This document shows, one piece after another, positions 11,924-23,205 of a DNA stretch of 64,000 nucleotides; within the stretch, counting starts at the first letter, position 1, and each line of letters opens with the position of its first letter. A program made the translations under genes and the position numbers. The notes under the pieces were generated by a model, which searched no databases, had not been told where the DNA came from, and was given only the letters and a program-made list of their open reading frames with translations. The stretch covers positions 1 to 64,000 of the forward strand of contig JAWPHD010000089.1 of the NCBI GenBank assembly GCA_037043455.1, read 5' to 3'. Source of the stretch: Cyrtodaria siliqua (Eukaryota > Mollusca > Bivalvia > Adapedonta > Hiatellidae).

Positions 11924-12097
11924 ACTGTTGATAATATTGCACCATTAATATATATGAAAATCTGTAGTAGAACAAGTTGAAATTTTATTTTAATTATAAT
12001 TATGCCAGCAGGTTTAAAGTCAAAATGATTCTGGATAAATAAAGCAGGTCGCTAATTTCAATGTTTGAACTGTCTTCCAGATTGCTGAGAGTTACTT

Positions 12098-12317
12098 TTA
12101 ACCCTTAACCCGCTACATATATATAATGGACTGTTCTTTCTTTGAATAAGACCATTCCATTTAAGTGACAAAGGGGTGTTTTGGGGGGAAATGACTGATC
12201 AGCAGCCAGACATTGTAAATACTGATCTGCTCACGAGTGCGAGTTACTCGCAGGCTGATCTGGGTTTACAATGGACGCAGAGGCTATTATAGTCATGCTT
12301 AGCGGGTTAAGGATTAA
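12098..12317. mobile_element. piggyBac-like MITE, TTAA|CCCTTAACCCGC
   Basis: TTAA at both ends; TIR CCCTTAACCCGCTA against inverted TCCTTAACCCGCTA. Internal GACAAAGGGGTGTTTTGGGG and GGGTTTACAATGGA. Copies at 39037-39226 and 50098-50261. Confidence 0.88.
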
Positions 12318-12995
12318 CTATCTAAAAACTAAAATTCAAAACCTGCAGAATGTCTCCCCAAAGGTTTTTAAAATTCATTTTATCAACTTCTAAACTTTCG
12401 ATTGTACAGTTCAGAATAATCAGCCATGAAATAAGAGAATAAAATTACTAGTTTGAAGAGATTTATCCACTACCTGTTGCTATTGCAGTGGGAGACTTGG
12501 AGGTTGTTAACACTGTCACTGCCTAAATGGATCTCTCTTAATTAACGGTTTATGCAGTAGCCAGGGGATTTACTGGCCAATACTTGACAATCTTTGTCTG
12601 TATCTCAATTTACTCTTTACAGACTAATAAAAAAACCTCTGGAGGAATGTCAAAGCCATACAATTATCCCACAATGCAATTGAAGACTCTGGATTCAAGC
12701 CATGTGGTGCTGTGACTTATTTTCATTTTCTTCTTACTTCTTTGTTAGTAAGACATGGCCATGATTTTATGCAGGACTTTTTTTCACAAAATTGGGAAAA
12801 GGCCTAAGGCCTGTTGATTTTGGGAAAAAGAAGAGTGAGATTGTCAAAATTGGGGAAAAAAATAATGTGCTTTTCATATTTATTTTTTCCGATTCAGAAT
12901 TTTTTTACCCGCAGTTGGGAAAATATAGCATTTTTTGCAATGATGGGAAGAGGCCGAATTTCAGCCCTACTTAAATAGGTTAAAAAATTCCTGTT
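12318..12995. other. Repeat-like fragment at right end
   Basis: 12777-12975 has GCAGGACTTTTTTTC ... GGGAAGAGGCCGAATTTCAG and TTGGGAAAA motifs resembling the 15983-16319 family. The rest shows nothing. Confidence 0.35.
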
Positions 12996-13613
12996 ATGTA
13001 TTATTTTGGCATCGCAAAAAAACAAAGAATTTTCTTTCTCTGTGGTATGCTCCGTTTTATCAGACTTTTCACATTATTATCTAGAACTCCAGCTGTATCA
13101 GGAACAGTTTCAACAAACGCTGGTGGCAGTTCACTGTTCTCAAGAGGTAACAGACAGTACACCACACAAAGTGATCCTTACTTACTTCACAGTTATCTAA
13201 CAGATAAGCCACCATCACAAATTGTGATCGAAACGTCTTTCACATTTCCCCTACAGATTTCCGAGCGATTGCAACAAAATATTCTGTCGCAAATTCACAA
13301 AATACTGCACGTACCATCTGAAGAGGTACCTTTCAGTTGCTATGGCAAAGCACATGATTTCTGTCAAAACTACAAAAAGGTTGCATGCCAAAAAGACAAT
13401 GGTAGATCAGAAATAGTTCTTGTAGATAATGGTCTGTCAGAACGAATCACCAGGGAAAAGTCTATCTGTGTGCGAAAATGTCAGCTATTTATTGTATGGG
13501 GTACCAACACATTTTGGATATGTAATTGCTGCCAATGGCTGTGGGGTCGGGCAAAAGAATGGCCAAATATAGATTCGAAGAGAAACTATTATCTCAAGTG
13601 CTTAAGTCCTTGA
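12996..13613 (+). CDS. Unrecognised 205-codon ORF, possible gene relic
   Basis: Longest non-repetitive open frame in the window. It is not low-complexity. From an internal Met at about residue 18 the protein starts MLRFIRLFTLLSR, a basic, hydrophobic stretch resembling a mitochondrial presequence. The middle (ISERLQQNILSQIHKILHVP, then SEEVPF) reads like an amphipathic helix and the C-terminal third is Cys/Trp-rich. A second frame overlapping the end (from 13526) continues as MAKYRFEEKLLSQVLKSLKT, so a frameshift or splice near 13.5 kb is possible. A GT-containing site (AGAG|GTAACA) lies near 13147. No family recognised; it could be an exon set, a processed pseudogene or chance. An upstream fragment rich in 'TTGGGAAAA' (12777-12975) is repeat-like. 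Confidence 0.25.
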   Translation: MYYFGIAKKQRIFFLCGMLRFIRLFTLLSRTPAVSGTVSTNAGGSSLFSRGNRQYTTQSDPYLLHSYLTDKPPSQIVIETSFTFPLQISERLQQNILSQIHKILHVPSEEVPFSCYGKAHDFCQNYKKVACQKDNGRSEIVLVDNGLSERITREKSICVRKCQLFIVWGTNTFWICNCCQWLWGRAKEWPNIDSKRNYYLKCLSP

Positions 13614-13829
13614 AAACTCGTTCTATAAAATTAATGTTGTTTGAAAAAGTTCCTACTAAATATGAACAAAATCAGATATGTTCAGATATTGTGTCCACAG
13701 CTTTTTTTCCCCTTTATTACATAGAAACCTTAAACATCCGCATCATCATACTTTTATCTACAGTCTTAATCTTTACAGGTTAACATTCATTGCAAAATGG
13801 TGTTCCAACTGTACACTGTTCTTTAAACA

Positions 13830-14060
13830 AAAACCCTAGACACAAATTGAACTCTAAGTGTGACCTTGACCTTCAAGACAGGTGCCTAGAAACAGTTCAC
13901 TGCAAATCGCCATGTTGCGATTTATATTTGCGCATAATACGTAATAATAAAAAAAAACTTCAGCAACTGAAAAAATATATAGCAGACACAAAATGGATGA
14001 TAAAATAACACACACATGACCTTTTGACTTTGACCTTCAAGATGGGTGCCCAGAAATTGT
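13830..14060 (+). repeat. Degenerate ~170-bp repeat with TGACCTTGACCTTCAAG
   Basis: Two related blocks: TGACCTTGACCTTCAAGAC..GGTGCCTAGAAA and TTTGACTTTGACCTTCAAGA..GGTGCCCAGAAA. Resembles cores of pearl-type elements. Confidence 0.5.
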
Positions 14061-14680
14061 TCCCTGCATATCAGCAGTTTAGCTGTTATGAAATGGACAA
14101 CAAAAAACAACTACCTTTTACTGTGAATAGAGCCTACATTTCGTCTCCCAAACTTCCCTAAGGTATCCCTTATAATTGCTGCCCATCAAACAAATGACAA
14201 GGGTCTTGTTCAGTTAAAGAAAATGCAAAACGTTAATTTATATTAGCTATGAGATAGGTGAAATAAAAGTCAATTTAAACAGAAGTACAATCTACAAACA
14301 GTAAGTCAGTAATTTCTAGGAACTTTTGTGCAATTTGAGGAATGGCCAACTAAGTATCAGTACTAGCTGAATATAGCTTTGACATTAGTTGCATCTGCTG
14401 GTATTGTGGAATTATTAATGTGACATGTTTTGGCAGTAAATGAAATTGACGCATTTTCTTCAGACTGCTGCAGCCAACAGAATAGGTTTCATGTTCATAG
14501 TAGATTTTTTGTAAACTGAAGCATGTACAGGATATCTGTACTTTATCATTCAACACCATTCAACACCTGAGTTTGAGTTATACACCTGTACCTGCACGCA
14601 TGTACATCAATAATAAATCTTAAATTTAAATCAATCTGATGTAACCGCGTTCCAGTCTGAATATATTAATCAATGTCACC

Positions 14681-14914
14681 TTAATTATGTCCGTACTTCT
14701 TGACACCGTGATTGAATACTGCATCTACTGCCCTGACACAAATTCCTGCTCCATAACGCTCATTAAAGCATCGTTCCTGTGCCAAGATACTGTTTGTGCA
14801 TCGTGTAATGATTGTGTTCAGCATCTCTCCCATTCCAAACATCGGTCTTGATTTATCATGTTTATAGTATATAGTACAGAAATTATGTTCACTGCATTCT
14901 TGCGTATTTTTCAT
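14681..14914 (-). CDS. Unrecognised 77-codon ORF
   Basis: Open frame on the same strand as the Ig gene, ending ...RYGAGICVRAVDAVFNHGV and a few more residues before TAA. Composition is protein-like rather than repeat-like (seven Cys, mixed charge), but there is no recognised domain, and no splice sites that would join it in phase 1 to the Ig exon were identified. Possibly a relic of a mobile-element gene. Low confidence. Confidence 0.15.
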   Translation of the reverse strand: MKNTQECSEHNFCTIYYKHDKSRPMFGMGEMLNTIITRCTNSILAQERCFNERYGAGICVRAVDAVFNHGVKKYGHN

Positions 14915-15379
14915 GTTCTTGGCATATTTTTTATTGTCATTTTGATAGTATTTTGATCAGTTTGCAAGTTGGCAAACTCGAAACCATTATCCGAAATTTC
15001 ATGACTTCAAAAATAGTGTAAAGATTGCAGTTTTTCCTACTATCTAGTCTACTATCTAAAATACAGTCATGTTCATTTCCCAGACACTCGAAAATGTATA
15101 TTGCTATGGAAGATTCATGCAAAAATGCTGGCAATTGTTTTTCCTCTGCCCATTTAAAGCCTTTTTGAATGTTTACTAGATTAAAGTAATTAAACTTCAG
15201 AATTATATAGTATGCCTATAATCATTCAGATGGCATTTAAGGAAGACTAACATGTCCGGATGTGACTAGAGTAATGTTTGTGATACAATAATATTCAGTC
15301 AAAATCTACAAACATTAAAAGTAACTTTCTACAGAAATTTAGAACTTCACATCGTAACTTAGAAATCTGAGTCACTTAC

Positions 15380-15511
15380 CCAGCATGAGCCCGTCTTTGG
15401 CCCACTGCATCCTGCCCACTCTGTTTTCCACCACGCATCGCATCACCGCCGTCTGACCCTTGATGACGGAAACTTCCTGCGGCGTCTCCACAAACTGCTG
15501 TAATCCATTGG
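15380..15511 (-). CDS. Ig-domain exon, nephrin/Kirrel-family (irre cell recognition) protein
   Basis: A 132-bp exon, clearly more GC-rich than its flanks, bounded by acceptor TTTCTCTTCAG|CC and donor CTGG|GTAAGT. It is a phase 1-1 exon, typical of Ig modules. Translation (full-length numbering about 22-66) gives QQFVETPQEVSV, then a B-strand Cys47 in VMRCVV and, eleven residues later, the C-strand Trp58 in MQWAKDGLMLG. The 'P-x-[ED]-x-x-V-x-x-G ... C ... QW-[AT]-KDG-x-x-LG' pattern is characteristic of the first Ig domain of nephrin, SNS/Hibris and Kirrel/Roughest proteins. These are type I membrane adhesion proteins that pair at cell contacts in slit diaphragms, myoblast fusion and neuron patterning. 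The F-G strands with the second Cys must be on the next exon, which is not in the window. I cannot decide between nephrin-like and Kirrel-like from half a domain. Confidence 0.82.
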
Positions 15512-15514
15512 CTG

Positions 15515-15952
15515 AAGAGAAACCAAACACTAGTCAGGAATATATAAACAAGAGAAACCAAACACTACTCAGGAATATATAAACAAGAGAAACCAAACAC
15601 TAGTCAGGAATATATAAACAAGAGAAATCAAACACTAGTCAGGAATATATAAACAAGAGAAACCAAACACTACTCAGGAATATATAAACAAGAGAAACCA
15701 AACACTAGTCAGGAATATATAAACAAGAGAAACCAAACACTACTCAGGAATATATAAACAAGAGAAACCAAACACTAGTCAGGAATATATAAACAAGAGA
15801 AACCAAACACTAGACAGGAATATATAAACAAGAGAAACCAAACACTAGTCAGGAATATATAAACAAGAGAAACCAAACACTAGTCAGGAATATATAAACA
15901 AGACTAGTCAGGAATATATAAACAAGAGAAACCAAACACCAATAAGGAATAT
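15515..15952. repeat. 35-bp minisatellite derived from the exon 2 splice acceptor
   Basis: About 12 tandem units of 35 bp, starting at the last bases of intron 1 before the Ig exon. Plus-strand unit: aagagaaaccaaacac, tagtcagg, aatatataaac. Units differ mainly at tag/tac. One unit near 15900 is shortened by an 11-bp deletion and the final unit has diverged. Read on the gene's strand each unit repeats CTGAC...TGTTTGGTTTCTCTT, the branch-point-like and polypyrimidine sequence of the acceptor. Only the exon-adjacent copy ends in CAG. Confidence 0.93.
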
Positions 15953-15982
15953 AATTATAAAAGTCAAACACATCAATGAGCC

Positions 15983-16319
15983 CAGGACTTTTCCTAGGAG
16001 TGCAACGGGGCCGTTATCACGGGGTCGAATAACGGCCCGTTCCTAATGGCAAAAAACTTTTTTCCCCCAATTTCAAATAAATAAATCCCAATCCACTAAA
16101 AAAAAATTAAAAATATTAAAAGACATAATTATACTATTGTGTTGGTGTCACTCCACACACTCATCAGTAACTGATTGTTGTTACCACTCTAACAGGTTCA
16201 TATCAATATTTAAATGATAATTGTTCATAATCTAATTTCCCAATTTTAGCAATTTGTCGATAAAAAATTCCCAATTCAATCTAGGCGCCTTTTTCCCATA
16301 ACACCTAGGAAAAGCCCTG
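15983..16319. mobile_element. hAT-like MITE, CAGG.CTTTTCCTAGG ends
   Basis: Left CAGGACTTTTCCTAGG, right inverted CAGGGCTTTTCCTAGG. Flanks GAGCC and AAGCC (4/5 match). Internal ACGGGGCCGTTATCACGGGG and TTTCCC tracts. Confidence 0.75.
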
Positions 16320-18544
16320 AAGCCCACCTATAGAGAGGTGCAAGACTACTGCTTAAATGTATAATAATAATAGACTTTATTTATTGAGGGTAACACATTT
16401 AGTTTGTGAACAAATCTTCCATGTGGCCCTCTAAATTACATATTTATACAGGTTTGCAATAAAATTATAAACAAAGGAAGAAAAATAAAATAAAAGTGAC
16501 AATTAAATTTTGAAGAGACATCATATACAAATACTAAAGCTAAAAAGAAAATGTGCACATTTGATATAGTAAATAATTTAAATGGTTCAAGATTGTTTCA
16601 ATTTATGCAGGAGAAAGTGATCTAAAACCTGAGGCTCAGTACCAGAATGAGCAAAACAGATATTTTTTTAATTACTAATGCATAGAGATTTTTATGTTGA
16701 ATACAATATTAATGCTGATTTAAAGTACTTAAGACATCTATGTCACAGTATAGTAAGATAGTCATACTCGTAAAGGTTGTTTATCAAGATACTCTTCTTT
16801 ATATAATTATCACATTTTTTTTTAAAATCCTACAACAATGCTGCAAAGTTTAATGCACATTTTCATTTTAGAATCAGCATAGCAATTCCAAACAATAGCA
16901 TAACAAATCAGAATAGCAATTATAAACAATAACACTTTCATACAATGTTCTGCCAAAACCATTAAATAAGAAATAAGTGGCACATTGCTTTTAGATTGAA
17001 CTGTCAGAGTGTAAGTTCATTAATTTTTGATAAACTTTATACAATCGTTGTGGAAGGTGCTTATAGTTTTCGACTGTTTCTTAAGCACATGTTCTGAAGG
17101 GTGAACGCGAAGCTGTTATATCTTACTATTTCTTTATATATCGTAACAATAGTTCAACGCTCACTCCTTGGGTTGGTGCTGGCCATCAAGGACTGGATAT
17201 CATTTTCACATTAAACTGTTAATTTTCGCAAATAAAAGTTGAAATATTTTAACCCTCTGAAAATGTGTCCAGAAACTGTAATTTTGTATTTATCAACCTG
17301 AAAAACTTGTCAAGATAGTAACCATCTCATGAAACATATAATTATATACCGTATTCCCCACCCACCCCACCACCCCAACTTTTTTTTTACGTTTTATAAG
17401 AGCACCCCTTGGCATTTTGCAGAGCTCCTGGGCACTATTATTAGAGGAAATGCTATATGTATTTAGGATTCTGCCACTTTCCTCTTTAATTGTTGTGAAT
17501 ACAAAATTCCCCAACTCACAGGAATGTTTGCCTGGGATCCATGGATGTGTGTGCTCATTGACATAATTAAACTTTGATAAAAAATACCAAAAACATAAAA
17601 ATAAAATAAAATATGAAATCATATATCAATCTTTAAAACATGTGAACTATCAGAATATTGTTTAAAATTTAATATTGTCGTGTCTGTATCCCAGCGCTTT
17701 GCTAAGCAGATTAGTACGACAACCAGGCTTTGACAGGAACATTTGTTGCACTATATCAACTTTGCAATATAAATACACAAAGTGACAAAACACATAATCT
17801 TTCTTTAAAAGCAAGGTGGTGATAATTAACTCCGCTTTGTTTGTAATCGTGTAAACCAGCTGACAAGTTTCAAAAGATGGCTTTTTTCCCACATTTAGAA
17901 CTCGTGCATGAATCCTTTTCATCTAAGTCCCTTCTCGAAGCATGCATTTGCATAAACAGATTATTCTGACATTTCACTGGGATAAGCTACAAGAGTGAAA
18001 CGAGTCTGTAAATGGAAGAGTAATATAAATTTAATACAAATTCGCTTAATTTTGTATTCATGGTTTGACAAACTTTAGGCTACATTCTGTTTCTTCATTT
18101 TTTCTGTTACAAAGAAAATGTCACAGTTAATGTTTTACGAAATGTCTGAAATGTCACCCGTCTAATGGACGAGTAAACGAATTTAATATATTTACGTAGC
18201 GGTAGAGTAGATTACAGAGCGCCACCAGACTTCTGGCATCCAAATATTAGCTGCTAATTAAATTGTTCCTAATTGTTTGATTGTATTACATCAAACAGAA
18301 GAAAGTAACGGATACAAGGTGCAGATTGAGGATCGTCTTTGAGGGTGTCTGAGTTTGCTCTTTTCAATATGCCAGATGGGGCGGCAAGCTGCAGATCCAG
18401 GATCATCTTTGGAGGAAGATGGGGCTGTCCTTTTTATTAGGCTGGATGGGTCAGTAAGGTAGGGGTCCAGGATTGCCATTTATGTCTGGGTGTTAAAGGT
18501 ATCAAGGTACAAAATTAGGTGTTCGTTTGCTACCCATTTGGCAG
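16320..18544. other. Mostly featureless intron DNA
   Basis: Apart from the MITE remnant at 17345 and a ~70-bp imperfect repeat of 'CAGGATCATCTTTGGAGG'-like sequence near 18325-18420, no feature is supported. Confidence 0.4.
17345..17460. mobile_element. Short TA-flanked MITE remnant
   Basis: TACCGTATTCCCCACCC at the left and GGGCACTATTATTAGAGG plus AAATGCTATA at the right, diverged relatives of the 7926-8479 ends. Confidence 0.45.
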
Positions 18545-20026
18545 TTAGGCCATAATAAATTAATTGTTAGATTCTCATCCCCGCCTGCCCCCGTTTTTTG
18601 AAGCCGCCCCGGTAATTTTTATTTCTTCAAAAAAAAAAAATTATAAAAAAAATGCTGAAAGTATGAAACATTATTAACAAGAGGTCAATGACCTTGAAGC
18701 TCTACTGATAGATTTTGATAGCTAGATCAGCATTCCTGTGAAGTTTCATAAAAATCTGTCAAGTAGTTTCGGAGGAGTAGTCGCTACAAGTTGAAGTTTT
18801 ACTATATAACTCTAGGTAAACAAAGATGGCCACTGGCAGCCATGTTTAATGCGGAATCAAAATAATTTCGACAAGGATCAACATCTTGTCATGCTGATCA
18901 TTTCAGAAAAAGTCCCATATCAATATCACTTACAGTTTTTAAGAAGTAGTCGCTACAAACTTGTTTTTAAAAATCTATGTTTAGCTGTGGTGGCCATCTT
19001 GAATTTCCGGCCGACCTGACATTTTGTTAGGATCAACTAGACATCAAGAGCAACATTCCTGTGTAGTTTCAGAGGAGTAGTCGCTACAAATTTTTACTAT
19101 ACAAACTCTATGTAAACAAAGATGGCCACTTGCGCCCATGTTTAATGTCGAATCAAAATAATTTTCGACAACAATCAACATCATGTCATGCTGATCATTT
19201 TAGAAAAAGTCCCATATCAATATCACTTACAGTTTTCAAGAAGTAGTTGCTACAAACTTTTTTTAAAATAAAAATCTGTTTTTAGCCATGGTGGCCATCT
19301 TGAATTTCCGGACAACCTAAAAAAAATCTGCGATGTGATCAGACATCAAGAGCAACATTCCTGTGAAGCTTCATAAAAATTTGTCAAGTAGTTTCAGAGG
19401 AGTAGTCGCTACAAGTTTTTACTATATAAATCTATGTAAACAAAGATGGCCACCCAGACCAACTTGGAGTGGTCAAAGTTGATTTGCAGTGGATGAAGAA
19501 GTTGATATGCAGTGGACCACAGTTGGAGTCCACTCCATTCGAGTCCACTCCAAATGACTCCAATGAGATTTGTAAATTTTAACTGTCCACCACAAATGAC
19601 TCCACAGAGATATATTATTGTATCTACCCACTCCAAACCACTACCAAGAGATGTATTAATTTAGCTATCCACTCCAAATAACTGCAAAGAGATGATCTGA
19701 TTTTTGTCCACTCCAGGTGACTGCACACTGATGTTTCTTTTTCAAAGTATTTCTGCTTGTTCATTACAGCATGTAATTTGTCATGGTGTGTTTCTTTTAA
19801 GTAATTGTCTCTAGCATATTTGTTTACTGTTTGCTTCAATTAGGATTTTGTTTCTATCTTAAAGTTTTCAAAATACTGATATAAAAAGATATAATATAAA
19901 ACGCAAAACATATTGTGTTTATAATGCTTATTCACTGAACAAAACAAAATGTTTCAGCAGTTATTCATTTTGATGATAAATAAACACAAAATATCTGAGG
20001 ACTTATACATCTTGCAAATTAAAATT

Positions 20027-20365
20027 TGGCCCCGTGAAACTACAAGTGCCAGAGGTTTAATATTTTGCATTTACTATAAGCTTATGGTTCTTTACCAAAT
20101 TTGTTTAAATGGTGACCCTGGGTCACATGTAACCCTGCCCCAGGGGTCACATGTTTTACATAGACTTGTATATGGAAACACTTTTAAAAAATCTTTAAGA
20201 ATCTTCTTCTCTGAAACTACAAGAGCTAGAAGTTTAATATTTTGCATTTACTATGAGCTTATGGTCCTTTACCAAGTTTATTCAAATGGTGACCCTGGGG
20301 TTACATTTGTCCCTGCCCCAGGGGTCACATGTTTTACATAGACTTGTATATGGAAAAACTTAAAA
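20027..20365 (+). repeat. ~178-bp tandem duplication
   Basis: Two copies sharing 'TTTAATATTTTGCATTTACT' (20056 and 20233), 'GGTGACCCTGGG' and 'CCCCAGGGGTCACATG'. Divergent copies, so an old duplication, probably core repeats of another pearl-type element. Confidence 0.75.
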
Positions 20366-20544
20366 ATCTTCTTCTCTGAAACCAAAAGGCACACAGCTCT
20401 CATATATTAATGTAGCCCTGGAGTCACATCTGACCCTTCCCAGGGGTTACACTCTTAACCCGGGTGTACATTTTCCCTGCTCTAGGCCGGAAAAACAGGG
20501 GAAATGGGCAGAAACTCTGGAGTTGCGCACTGCAAGTCTTCTCA

Positions 20545-21862
20545 CTAGGGTGAACATTTGTGCCAAGTAATTTCAAAATCCCTCAAGCGCTTCAAGAGGT
20601 ATGGAGCAAACACGAAATATAGTGCATATGACCTTCGACCTCTAAGTGTGACCTAAACCTTGAACGGAAGTGGCTGGAAGTTGCGCTCTGCAGGTCGTCT
20701 CAATATGGTGAACATTTGTGCCAGTTATTTCAAAATCCCTCAAGCGGTTCAAGAGATATAGAGAGGACATCAAATATAGTGCATATGACCTTCGACCTCT
20801 GAGTGTGACCTTGACCTTAAATGGAAGTGGCTGGAAGTTGCGTTCTGCAAGTCGTCTCGATATGGTGAACATTTGTGCCAAGTTATTTCAAAATCCCTCA
20901 AGCGCTTCAAGAGGTAAGGAGCGGACACGAAATATAGTGCATATGACCTTCGACCTCTAAGTGTGACCTAGACCTTGAACGGAAGTGGCTGGAAGTTGCA
21001 CTCTGCACGTCGTCTCAATATGGTGAACATTTGTGCCAAGTCATTTCAAAATCCCTCAAGTGGTTCAAGAGATATGGAGAGGACATGAAATATATTGCAT
21101 ATGACCTTCGACCTCTAAGTGTGACCTTGACCTTGAACGGACGTGGTTGGAAGTTGCGCTATGCAAGTTGTCTCGATACGGTGAACATATGTGCCAAGTA
21201 ATTTCGAAATCCCTCAAGCACTTCAAGAGGTATGGAGCGGACACGAAATATAGTGCATATGACATTCGACCTCTAAGTGTGACCTTGACCTTGAACGGAA
21301 GTGGCTGGAAGTTGCGCTCTGCACGTCATCTCGATATGGTGAACATTTCTGCCAGGTTATTTCAAAATCCCTCAAGTGGTTCAAGAGATATGGAGAGGAC
21401 ACGAAATATAGTGCATATGACCTTCGACCTCTAAGTGTGACCTTGACCTTGAACGGACGTGGCTGGAAGTTGAAGTCTCATTAAGGTGAATATGTGTGCC
21501 AAGTTATTTCAAAATCCCTCAAGTGGTTCAAGAGATATGGAGAGGACACGAAATATAATGCATATGACCTTCGACCTCTAAATGTGACCTTGACCTTGAA
21601 CGAACGGGGCGCTCTGCACGTCGTCTCACTATGGTGAACATGTGTGCCAAGTTATTTCAAAATCGCTCAAGTGGTTCAAGAGACATGGAGAGGACACGAA
21701 ATATAGTGCATTTGACCTTCGACCTCTAAGTGTGACTTTGACCTTGAACGGACGTGGCTGGAAGTTGCTCTCTGCAAGTCGTCTCGATATGGTGAACATG
21801 TGTGCCATGTTATTTCAAAATCCCTCAAGCGCTTCAAGAGGTATGGAGAGGACACGACTTTT

Positions 21863-21893
<31 letters not shown>

Positions 21894-21935
21894 AGATGAC
21901 AGACAGACAGACAGACATACATCCAAACTAAAAAC
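20545..21935 (+). mobile_element. Pearl-like array: nine ~158-bp core repeats plus (GACA)n
   Basis: The marker TGAACATTTGTGCC recurs at 20551, 20709, 20866, 21024, 21182, 21340, 21487, 21635 and 21793: spacing 157-158 bp, two units 147-148 bp. Each unit contains CCCTCAAG..TTCAAGAG, GACCTTCGACCTCTAAG and TGTGACCTTGACCTTGAA. The array ends in (GACA)n at about 21866-21920. Core length and 3' microsatellite match bivalve pearl elements. Open frames across it are by-products of the repeat. Confidence 0.8.
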
Positions 21936-22073
21936 AATATGTGGGGAAGACATAATAAGGCATATAGATCATTAAAACATCAGAAGCATCAACACACATA
22001 TCTCTTTTTAACCGGGTTTTAACCGGGAAGTAACCGGGAAGTCGACCGCAGAATAGTTATCACCCAAATTACG

Positions 22074-22081
22074 TGACGTCA
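22074..22081. promoter_or_regulatory. CRE (TGACGTCA)
   Basis: Perfect palindromic CREB/ATF site about 70 bp upstream of a strong GTAAGT donor, next to a short CpG-rich stretch. Fits a promoter for the exon-like locus to its right. Confidence 0.35.
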
Positions 22082-22550
22082 CAGTTTAGAAAACGCGGCT
22101 ACATAGAGCGCGCCTGTCAACAGCAGAACTTCTATTAACAACATCGTAAGTATTTTCGAATGTACACGTAACATATGTCATGCGTATAAACAATGTAATA
22201 AGTATATACATATTCTTTCACGAAACAGGAACTCATTAGTTCCTTTTTAGATGGAAGAATTCGAGTGCTGCAAACTATGTCATCAGTTTTCGCGATTTTA
22301 CGGCGATCATATATGCAGACATTTAAGCGTTAGAAAAAGCTCATTACAATTAATTACATGCATACTCATTACTGTTATCATTTAAACAATTTGATTTAAC
22401 TGTTTCGTTTATAAACATAACATCTAGAGGTTTTAGAACGGAGTTGCTTTGGAAAGCAGACGGCGTTTCCGGTCAAAAGTGACAAAACAAAAGATTCTGA
22501 ACGACATATTTTGTAAAACTAACAAGTATTCTGAATGAGATATTAGTTTC

Positions 22551-22880
22551 TGAAACAAAGAAATATATCCATATAGTCTTGTTTTAATCAGGATTTTGAA
22601 GAAAATGATTTGTACTCTTTTTAATTCGCCCCCACATAGGAAATGTATCCATATATTCATGTTTTAATCAGGATTTTCAAGAAAATGATTTGTACACTTT
22701 TGGTTTATCAATTCTCCCCTCCCACAACACACGCCCCATCCACCTACCCCTACACAGTAAAGTATGTATATATGCCATTTTGCTGACGACGTTCAACCCG
22801 GTCTCCACTGCCCCATCCCACACCCGCCCCACAGTAAAGTATGTATATATGCCATTTTGCTGCTGACAATCAACCTGGTC
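22551..22880. repeat. Two short tandem duplications
   Basis: 'TGTTTTAATCAGGATTTT' plus following bases occurs near 22580 and 22660 (~80 bp apart). 'CAGTAAAGTATGTATATATG' plus 'CCATTTTGCTG' occurs near 22755 and 22832 (~77 bp apart). Confidence 0.8.
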
Positions 22881-22893
22881 TTTCTAAAAGTTA

Positions 22894-23205
22894 AGAGGGC
22901 TGGCGTGGCGCAGTCGGTAGCGCGGCGGATTTGTAACCGGAGGCCCCGGGTTCAATCCTCCATGGTGCCACTAAGTTTCGTCAGAGTGTTCATGGGCAAG
23001 ACACTTTCCCTTAGCCTCGGCCATCGGATGGGGACGTAAACCAGGCGGTCCCATGTATCGGTCTATCCTCCGAGCATGTTAAAGAACCATAGGAATCTAT
23101 TCGATAATAAGAGGAGGGCAGGTTCCCGGATTCCTGTGTATCCTTCCCCTCTCTCTGGGGCGGCTCTAAATAACCTATACTGCGTTGAACAACATTCAGT
23201 TCTAA
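22894..23205 (+). mobile_element. tRNA-derived SINE (full length)
   Basis: tRNA-like head with A box TGGCGCAGTCGGTAGCGC and B box GGGTTCAATCC. Body contains GTGTTCATGGGCAAGACACT, GGCGGTCCCATGTATCGG, a 'TTCCCGGATTCCTGTGTATC' block and tail CTCTCTGGGGCGGCTC. Other copies in the window: 37253-37560 (+), 58860-58996 (-, 5' truncated) and more diverged ones. Transcribed by RNA polymerase III from the internal boxes; moved by a partner LINE. Confidence 0.88.

Larger units (their letters stand above)
10695..12097. mobile_element. AGGGACA-family MITE, outer layer of a three-level nest
   Basis: Left AGGGACACATGGCAATCTAG; internal TGCATATTATTAA is broken at 10834 and resumes as TGATAATATTGCACC at 11928, matching the uninterrupted copies at 8532 and 49732 in reverse orientation. 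The right end is diverged (CAGATTGCTGAGAGTTACT). Confidence 0.7.

Noticed and set aside
1..15379. Next exon of the nephrin/Kirrel-like gene
   Set aside because: Searched by eye on the minus strand for a phase 1 acceptor followed by a Y-x-C Ig motif; none found, so intron 2 probably runs past the window edge.
15515..15952. CRISPR array
   Set aside because: Units are contiguous, without unique spacers, in an animal intron.
17293..17622. 109-codon minus frame
   Set aside because: Overlaps a MITE remnant and AT-rich DNA; no domain or splice support.
20642..21918. Repeated ~80-codon frames on both strands
   Set aside because: Fall on 158-bp core repeats, period not a multiple of 3, no domain.
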